From Tubiluchus corallicola (taxonomy: Eukaryota; Priapulida; Priapulimorpha; Priapulimorphida; Tubiluchidae): a stretch of 64,000 bases of DNA. Positions 56,201 through 64,000 of this stretch are shown one piece after another; position 1 is the first letter of the stretch, and each line of letters opens with the position of its first letter. The DNA lies in contig JAQGDQ010000455.1 in assembly GCA_030141605.1 (NCBI GenBank), positions 121,776 through 185,775 of the forward strand, written 5' to 3'. The notes beneath the pieces are model-generated. The model worked only from the letters and a program-made list of their open reading frames with translations. It searched no databases and was not told where the DNA came from. The translations under genes and the position numbers were made by a program.

Positions 56201-58900
56201 AAGGGAGCTGCTGTGAGCCCAAATAATAATGCCATGCATTTGCTAAGTGCACATGCGCTGCTCAAAGCTCTGAAAATAATCTTTCTTCGCGCGGTCATTA
56301 AAAAAGTTATTTTCAGGGTTGAGCAGTTCGTGTGCACTTAGCAATGCATGATTATAACTGCATGATTACAGGTTTTATTACGACTTCAGACTCCTGCCTA
56401 TGTGATCATGTAGGTGAAAAGCAAAAATACTGAAATTCAGTGCTATGATTTTATTGGTAAGTTAGGGTGACTGAGAAGTAGCCCCCAGCAAAATGTTGAT
56501 CACGTGGGTCAAGGGCCAAGAGCTTTTCCTATCTAGGCAACGCATTTAGGCTATGTAAATGTTGTATACAGTAAATAAGTTCTTCGTGCTTGTCGATGGC
56601 CAAAAAGCACACAGCGTTAATCTATAGCTAGGCAGATATTGCACACAATGATATGACAGGTATTACTAACTCGCATTCTCATCTTCAACACTCTTTATTT
56701 AAATTGAACAATATTTATTTAAATTTATCCCATAGCGATAGTCGGCGCTGGCTATTACAAAACAGTAGTTGAGCACCGGTCAGCAGATGCGGTCAGTTTT
56801 TATAGTCGCAGTTGGATGCTATTCGCCAAGAAGTTAGCAGGAGTTATTGTATGCCAGGTAGCCGGCTGGCTTATGCGTGGGCCAAGCTGAAGAAAACTTT
56901 AGTACATTTTTTAAACTAAATATCTTATGAACATATAAAAGCGCTTACAAATATATAAATTTTATTTGTTTTTAGTGTGTTTACAGTACACCACAATAAT
57001 AACTGATATATGTAATTTTGTCTCCACTGTCTGCAGTGCACAGAAAATTTTAGGTCAGTAAATACAATTAAATGACAGAGTTATTTCCAGAATAATTACA
57101 TAGTCAATTAATGCACAACAATGTGTCCAACAATCCATATATACATTTAATTCGAAGTACAGTCAATTGGTACTTAATTCGGAATACACGACGCATAGAC
57201 TAATAGCTCTCATTTATTTATTTAAATTGCCATGGCATTTTATATAGTTTCAAGCTATTATCACTGGTTACTGATCATCAGAATTTAAGGAGTATCATCG
57301 GAAAATACCTATAACGGCTGTGCTGGTCGCAAAAGTTGCGGGTACCCGTTTCCTCCCTATTGCATATTCAACAGCTATGTAGGCATTTGGGGAGGGGGGC
57401 TCTTTACAATTCTTATTAGTATTTAACATTAAACAGTGTTCAACATTCATTTCACAGATGCACCATTGGACTTCTAGTCTTTTACAACATTTTTAATGTG
57501 CGATTTGTCTTGTTACTATTACGTTAGGTTGTCAGCCGCGTGCTAATTTAACTTAGTTAGATTTAATTGTGATTTATGATGCATTACTCTAGAGGGCCTA
57601 ACCTTTACGACAAGCGTACTGGTTCGTTAAACCGATCCAACCACGTCTTTCTTCCTGGTCGGGGGTTAGTTGGGTAGAGGCCATTAAACCGGGTCTGACC
57701 CGTTCTCAGTAGTTTTTACAAAAATTAGTTGTCATTGACTTTCACTCTTTAACCAGAAATTCGGAATTCATACATATCACTACACTATAACTATAGTATA
57801 CATATTCCTATATGCATAATCAATAGCTAAAACAAGTAGCTAACAGAGTATAACTAAAAAGATAAGCGAACAAACGCTGTGATTGATGATGATGCTGACG
57901 ACGACAACATCGGCGCTGAGCACGATCACGATATCGACGACGACGGCGAAGAAAAATATATTGCTACGATATGTTGCTGATTATGATAATTAATGAAAAT
58001 GGTTACAATTTACAGAGAACATGAATCAATTGCCAAAAAAATCCTACTTGCTTATTGGATAGTTTGTGTTTGTAAAGAACTTGCTGAAATTCCCTGGCTT
58101 CTATGTAGATCAACAAAGCATTAACTAAGAACTAGTTACCAATAAACAATAATCAATGAAATGAACAAACAAGCAAGCAGGCAGGTGTACAAACGAACAA
58201 ACACTTCATTAGAGAGTTCTTGGAGAAATTACTTTTTTGAGTAGGTTGTACCAAATCATGACAAAGTGGTAGAACTCATACCCCAGAACTTTGCCATAAA
58301 TTGGAATCCAGCACTCAACTCACAGATCATTCAGCTTGGATGTTCGTGGCGAGACCGGAACCTAAATTCTAAAGACTGTGCCTTTAGGATGATCCACTGA
58401 ATCAGCAGAGATGTCTTAGCCATGTTCGGATGTGAAAACTTTCTTCTCTGTTAAGTGAACCATAATAAGCATCTGTCCATTAAGTGGCCGGCCTCAACAT
58501 GCTATTCTCAACTCTTGACCGGCAAGAGACTATGCAAGTGACCATTCCGTAATGCGTTTCGCTTCTGTTTACGCTATATGTATTTGAAATCTGAACAACT
58601 TTAATTCACCTTACGTACTTGCATAAGTCAAACAGCTTTTTAAACTTGATTGACAACATTCCTGATATAATAAACAACTTACCTGATCATATTATCCCAT
58701 AAACTTCAGGCTCGCACTGCTCTGGCTAACAAAACATATTTCAGCAAGTATCTATCAGTGATTATTGCTGTTGCTGCATACTACTAAAACATGCTGCTAC
58801 CTAAGTTATATTTCATTTACTTAAGTTTATTGGGCATAACAATTATGCAATTATAAAAGGTCTACAACAGTATAATACCCAACATTTGAACAGATTTAAT
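56201..58900. other. No gene; GAC/GAT-rich patch
   Basis: An impure GAT/GAC/GGC triplet patch lies at about 57887-57950. At 58340-58420 the reverse complement has gttccggtctcgcc after a tRNA-like stretch, a weak SINE candidate. Nothing else could be supported. Confidence 0.35.
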
Positions 58901-61900
58901 TTACATATTGACATTAGTAGTATAAAGCGAATAGTAGTATAATGGTGGTGGCGGCGGCGGATGTGGTAGTAATGATGGTAACAGGAATATAGTAACAGTC
59001 CTTTTACAAAAAATTTAAATGAAATCAAAAATTTTCCATGCGAGACCTTGTAACCGTCGGCAAACGAAAAAAGTAAGGCAGTTGACCCACATGCCCTCTC
59101 TCACGTAAACTCTCTTTTTCTGGTACATTATGTGTTCTTCAGTGTTGCTCAAAACACCTCACAACTTGAGAATCGTATGCGAAATTTCTGCCGATTACGT
59201 GTTTTTATTTTCTAATCATCGACCTTCTTCATTATTTACCTTGTTAATTTGTAGTCATTACAGGCTTTCCCGCATAAAGGCGTGTACAGCTTGCCAGGCG
59301 AAGAACCCCTTCCACCCGATCTCACGTTCACCAGAAATACTTGGGAATCATTAGAATTCCGTCGCCTTTGCGAATGACGAGGGCAAATTAGGACAGCCGT
59401 TGACGAGAATCGAACTTTCGCTCTGTTGATCACCCTGCTTGCTTTTTAACTGGCAGAATTATCTGCAGAGTTTAGCTGTGCTCTTCCTATAACTAGCTTC
59501 CTGTTTCTGCCTCCTCATTACCTTTGATTGATCATTAGTGGTGTGACTCATTATTTGTCTTCAATTGAATTAGAGCAGTCATTTGAAAACTTTTTATTGG
59601 CGTGCTTTCCCATGCACTTAACAAATCAAACCTGGTTTGTGGGATTGTCGGTCTCGGCTCTTAGTTAACACAGCCGCCTTTAAGGCCGTTAATTACAAAC
59701 TGGAAAAATTTATGCATGGGGTCTTTTCGTGACATCTTTCCAACGTAGACGCACTTTTTTAAGACTTTGGGTATGCACTAATAAAGAACCGTTAGATGAT
59801 CAGTTTTTTTAATAAACTTGTTTGTCAATTTTAGTTTGATAAACCGTTAATCTGATCATGTAAACAGCGAAACTGACAAACTTTTAATTTGAATTTATCG
59901 AACAAAGACCAACAAACTCAGACTCAACAGCCAATATCGTTGCGCGCTCGTGACATCATCGCGATTGTTTATTTTCACGCGGGGGAGGAAACTAATGACA
60001 ACTAAAAATTACATTCACATCTACTGTAAAGCTTTAATTAGCTCCAGGGGTTATTTTACAATGGGATTGAACGTCGGATTAACTCTGCAATTTGCACGGA
60101 TGTTAAAACACAAGTGCATGTCCCATCAGATAAAATCTCTGAAAAAATAATCTCATTTGTTCTTAATTGCGTTCTTATTAATGCAGCAAGGCAGTGAAAT
60201 ATAAGACGAACAGAATTTTTGGCTGGTTGATACTAGAACATGGAAACAGTGGAAGGGTAGAAGTAGCAGTAATGCAAAGGAAATTCTGATTTTGCGGTTC
60301 TTTCTGCTTTCGCACAATCAGTCATTCAGTTAAACAACTGTATCTACAAATCAACTAAAAAATTGGCAACAGTACAGTTTTTCGTGTTATAAAGACGCTG
60401 GTTAGTTAAACTTGTGTTTAATGCAATAAATAGCCAAATACTGAAGGTCATACATGTAATTCAAGTCACGCGGCGTCTCAACTTTTAATCCTTTAAAAAT
60501 CAAGCTGTAACTGTCCTTTTCAATTTTTCGCTGTAGCCATTTTTTCGTCCAAACTTTCTCTTTTTTCATTTTCTCATTTTTAATCGCACAAGCTAGCACG
60601 GCTTACAACAAAGCACGTTTGTATGTTGGCGCCATAAGTTGACTGAGAGACTGGCACTCCGTGCTCGCTGAACAGTTATTACCAGAGTTTGACAAGAGTA
60701 AAGCTTGATGTCGTCTAATGAGAGTTTTTGTTTGCAAGTTTAAAAACTGCTCGTGTAAACGGACAATAAGGCATGTCAAGTAAAGAATGTCCCGACGTTG
60801 CATTGGTGACTGGTGTATTTTAACTAAGGTTGTTTGTTCTTTGTGTAAGTTTGTATTTGCTCATTTTTATTAGATTATCCATACAAGATACACTTTTGAC
60901 TCAGTTTATTTATGCACAGCAAGTTTTTGTCGTAAATTTTTATGTTTCGTTGATTATCTGTGTTTGAATACTACATTGTGTAGTAGTGTCGTTAATTCTT
61001 CGTTGATATGTCTTTATAAGATAAGTGTGATTTATTGTGTGTTTTTACTGTTATGTCATTCCACAAGCTTTCATTGCACTGGTATTGCATGGTGCATCTT
61101 TGTGTTGTATTGTTTCTTCAACATGCAGTTTAGTCTGCATTGTTCGTATGCCTACATTACGCATTTTTAGCATGGTTGTGGCTGTGTAACCTTATTTTGC
61201 TCTGTCGTTCTCTCAAATGGGTTACTATCTAATGAAAGCTTTACTTGTATATCCAAGGATTCACTGAGATTACCATATGCCGTCTCAATTATTACTTGAT
61301 TAACAATCTGCCTTTGCTTATTACGCATCTTCGGTATCTTCATGAATGTGCTTAGTGAACCTGAATTTAGCCTAGGTTTGGCATAACTGCTAGGTGTAAT
61401 TAATATTTATTAGGCCAAAGTTATGGGAAGTGTTCACAATAATATTATATAAAAATGGTACATAGCACAGAATTCAGAATTTTAGCGTTCGGCTTCACTT
61501 TTACTGTAGTTTAATTTTCTGTTTAAAATGCTGTCTTCAGTCTTGCTATGAACCGTGTCCGTTTACCTCTCAGTAAGTCTTCAAAACTCTACTTCTCACT
61601 GACCGCTTCGTTGTTAATTTTCTTCTGTTATTATCGTATGATAGCTGCACATTCGTCTTGAATTTGAGTCTCACAGGAGTTTGGTAAGGTTTGTAGTGAA
61701 CAATGAATCAAAAGAAAATTCTGAAAAAGTGTGGATGTTTTCACCCTTCAAAATGTGTGGATCAGGCAAAGTTAGAAATTGAAATTCTGCAGGACTCTGT
61801 TACTGTAAATTCAGCATCCACTACTTCAGTGCCTGTGGCCTTTGCATCCTCAACATCAGCATTCACAGTTTCAGCGTCCGTGACATGAGCCTCAGTAATT

Positions 61901-63370
61901 AACGCATATTAACGTTACGGACTTGTCCACCTAATGTCTAATTAAGGGTAATTTACCTAATGTGTTTTTTCAAGGGACCATTTAATTGCACATGGGGACG
62001 CGCAGGTAAAGTGGCCTGGAAGAAGCGAACGTCGTCCAGGTTTTTTGTTTTTTAAATGTACTTGCGTTAGGTTACACATAAGCTGAAGTAAGTTGTGTTA
62101 TTTGAGGCTTTGTGTTCCTGGTGCGTGACGTGGCTCCATGAGGGATAGTACGTGTTTTGCACCCAAGACTCACTGTAGGCATAGCTATTGCCACTGTAGT
62201 GCTAGTAATAATTAGTTAACTAATTCCACAAATGATTCAGCACGTAGGGATTTTTTACTACAGTTTTTAGACTACACGTTGTTTTATTGCTTTGATTTAC
62301 CGTGTTGCTATGAAATTTCTCTACTAATTTTAGGCTTGGCTGATGAGGATGGTAAAAGATTATACCGAAACTTGCGGCTGCGTTTAATTTTCAAGAAAAT
62401 CATTGTAGCACAAGATCATGCGTCCAAGACAATTACTTTTGGAAACGATTCAGAACCGTAAGAGTTTGCTGCATTTTGCAGAAGTTCATGAAAAAATGCT
62501 CTCATTAAGCAACGATTACACTATATTTGATAATTTTTATAGGTTTCTACTCCTCACACAACGGGCTTTCATGCAAAATTACACTTGAAGTGCACTTATT
62601 TACCTTAAACAAATTAAAAATCGATTTTCGACGATACAATTAAAAAAAGGTTTCGGGTAACTGTTGTGTTTACACTCTAACAATGAACAGTATCACTTGT
62701 GTGAAATCGGCTAATGCAGAAAATTTCAACTGTCCAGACACAATACTCTGTTACACTCTGGCTTGAAGTCTGCTCTATTTTTAAGGCGAAATTCCTGTTA
62801 AAAGAGGAAAGGACCTTAATTTGTACTTGGCTGATCGATTGGTTTCTCCTGGAACTCAGCACAGCAGACAGTTCTCTTGGGCTAGCAAGCAGGCGATCAA
62901 AAAAATAGTGTGTACAGTGACGCAGGTGTGCACCAGACTAAGCTACTCGATCGGCTAAGTTGGAGTGCCTGAATTAGGCATGTTTTTCTTAAATTTATCT
63001 AATTAAGTAACTTACAAATGCTTGAACAAATAGCATGATTGGATGCCGAGATTTTCCTGAATAGAACAGTACCTAATTTATAATCATTTAGTTATGTCTG
63101 TGCTCATACAGTAGCAGAGAAGTCAGATAAGACATATAAGGTCTTATAAGACATATTTTGAGTGGTACGGTCCTATAGTTTTCATATAGTTAAATAGAGT
63201 GAATAACAACTTTGGAAAACAATAGTACATTCTTGAATATAAGATGCTATATATTGATAGTATTAAACAATCTGCAAATATCATGGCTTGAGTAGAATAT
63301 AGATGCATCCAATATTATGGTCGTATTTCAAGAGTAATTGCATTTTATATCCAATAATGCTATACTATAT
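58900..63370. other. No recognised gene, right-hand region
   Basis: A GGT/GGC triplet patch lies at about 58940-58965. A minus-strand agttcgattctcg at about 59407-59419 resembles a Pol III B box but has no clear A box. A 61-codon frame with a true ATG at 61703-61888 reads MNQKKILKKCGCFHPSKCVD and a Ser/Thr/Ala/Val-rich tail. No family recognised. Confidence 0.35.
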
Positions 63371-63401
63371 TATATGTATATATGTATGTATATATTGTAT
63401 G

Positions 63402-63403
<2 letters not shown>

Positions 63404-63475
<72 letters not shown>
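63404..63475. repeat. Compound (TA)n(GA)n microsatellite
   Basis: About 43 nt of TA run directly into about 29 nt of GA, preceded by impure TATG/TATA. Confidence 0.95.
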
Positions 63476-63476
<1 letters not shown>

Positions 63477-63478
63477 AA

Positions 63479-63645
63479 TATTACGTAAAATGTCGTATGG
63501 TATAAAATTATATAAATAAAATAAATATACATAAATATACCTATATATCAGTATATTTCTTTTAGTAAAATAATTTTACACAATACGACATTTTCCATTC
63601 TTTTCGTAAAATAATTTTGTACCTTGCGACATTTTCCGTAATGGT
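63479..63645. repeat. Inverted plus tandem aaaatgtcgta motif cluster
   Basis: ttacgtaaaatgtcgtatgg at 63481-63500 is answered, inverted, by atacgacattttccattc and by tgcgacattttccgtaa, each next to a ttcgtaaaataattttgt-like stretch. The last two are a tandem pair of about 44 bp. It could be a small foldback element beside the microsatellite. Confidence 0.5.
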
Positions 63646-64000
63646 GATCTCTAATGGATGCTGATTCTGTTCTACGTTCAGTTCACTATGGGCTACTCAT
63701 TATTAATATCTCACTCTGAATTGTTGTCCAGCGTAATGGTAGCTTAATTAGATGTAAGTTCCGTGCGCTGGGGAATGTAATATGACCAGTCATTTGTTAT
63801 GTAGCGTGAATTATACATGCTTATTATTAACTACTCGCTTGCCTGTAATATAAGAGATTCCGAATTGAAGTTATTTAGGCCTAATGATGATTTGTATGAT
63901 TTTTTTCTGTATATATTCTGGTTTTATGTTTACAGTAAATTATATAAATGTGTTTTGGGATAATATTTGCACATAATGTTGTATCTACTGAAACTCATTA

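Noticed and set aside
59385-59445. Possible tRNA gene on the minus strand (agttcgattctcg)
   Set aside because: A B-box-like match only; no foldable acceptor or D arm.
61703-61888. Short frame MNQKKILKKCGCFHPSK... with a true ATG
   Set aside because: Only 61 codons, Ser/Thr/Ala-biased tail, no known motif, no splice evidence. Mentioned in the region note but not called as a gene.

Overview
The window is nuclear DNA from an animal. Genes are split by GT-AG introns, the sequence is AT-rich, and long microsatellites, non-LTR retrotransposon fragments, tRNA-derived SINE heads, short inverted-repeat DNA elements and diverged repeat families fill most of it. A single-domain hexokinase of about 450-495 residues plus a GnRH/AKH/corazonin-type peptide receptor point to an invertebrate bilaterian, probably marine. 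The sequence alone does not let me name the phylum.

Only two host genes are well supported. A hexokinase gene (7883-13644, +) is complete from a TATA-box promoter with CRE-type sites to the 3' end. All its internal exon junctions stay in frame, and it carries two tandemly duplicated terminal coding exons (12210-12290 and 13555-13644), each with its own stop and downstream polyadenylation signal. The gene can therefore encode two C-termini. Its first exon also has two in-frame donors. The first coding exon of a class A GPCR (44556-45188, +) covers TM1 to TM4 and ends at a splice donor. I could not find its remaining exons in the 18.8 kb to the right edge.

Layout: 1-7.5 kb is repeat-rich intergenic DNA (SINE head, 'aaaatggcc' repeat block, hAT-like inverted-repeat element, 5'-truncated LINE next to a CT tract). 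7.6-14.3 kb is hexokinase. 14.3-31 kb is intergenic, with copies of two interspersed families (R1, R2), a MADF-like exon, tetranucleotide arrays and a relic carrying a TGCNSISAFAGK motif. 31.3-34.9 kb is a nearly full-length but dead LINE on the minus strand. 37.6-42.7 kb holds PIF/Harbinger debris: a HARBI1-like transposase N-terminus, two copies of a MADF first exon inside a roughly 0.5 kb direct duplication, and a foldback element between them. 44.5-45.2 kb is the receptor exon. 47.9-64 kb is probably receptor intron or intergenic DNA with an RT relic, a TA-target MITE nested in an R1 copy, a 1.2 kb inverted repeat, local duplications and SINEs.

Nothing resembles a bacterial operon, CRISPR array or phage. 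The most interesting biology is the duplicated terminal exon of hexokinase. The best structural finds are the nested MITE with a reconstructable empty site and the Harbinger/MADF duplication.
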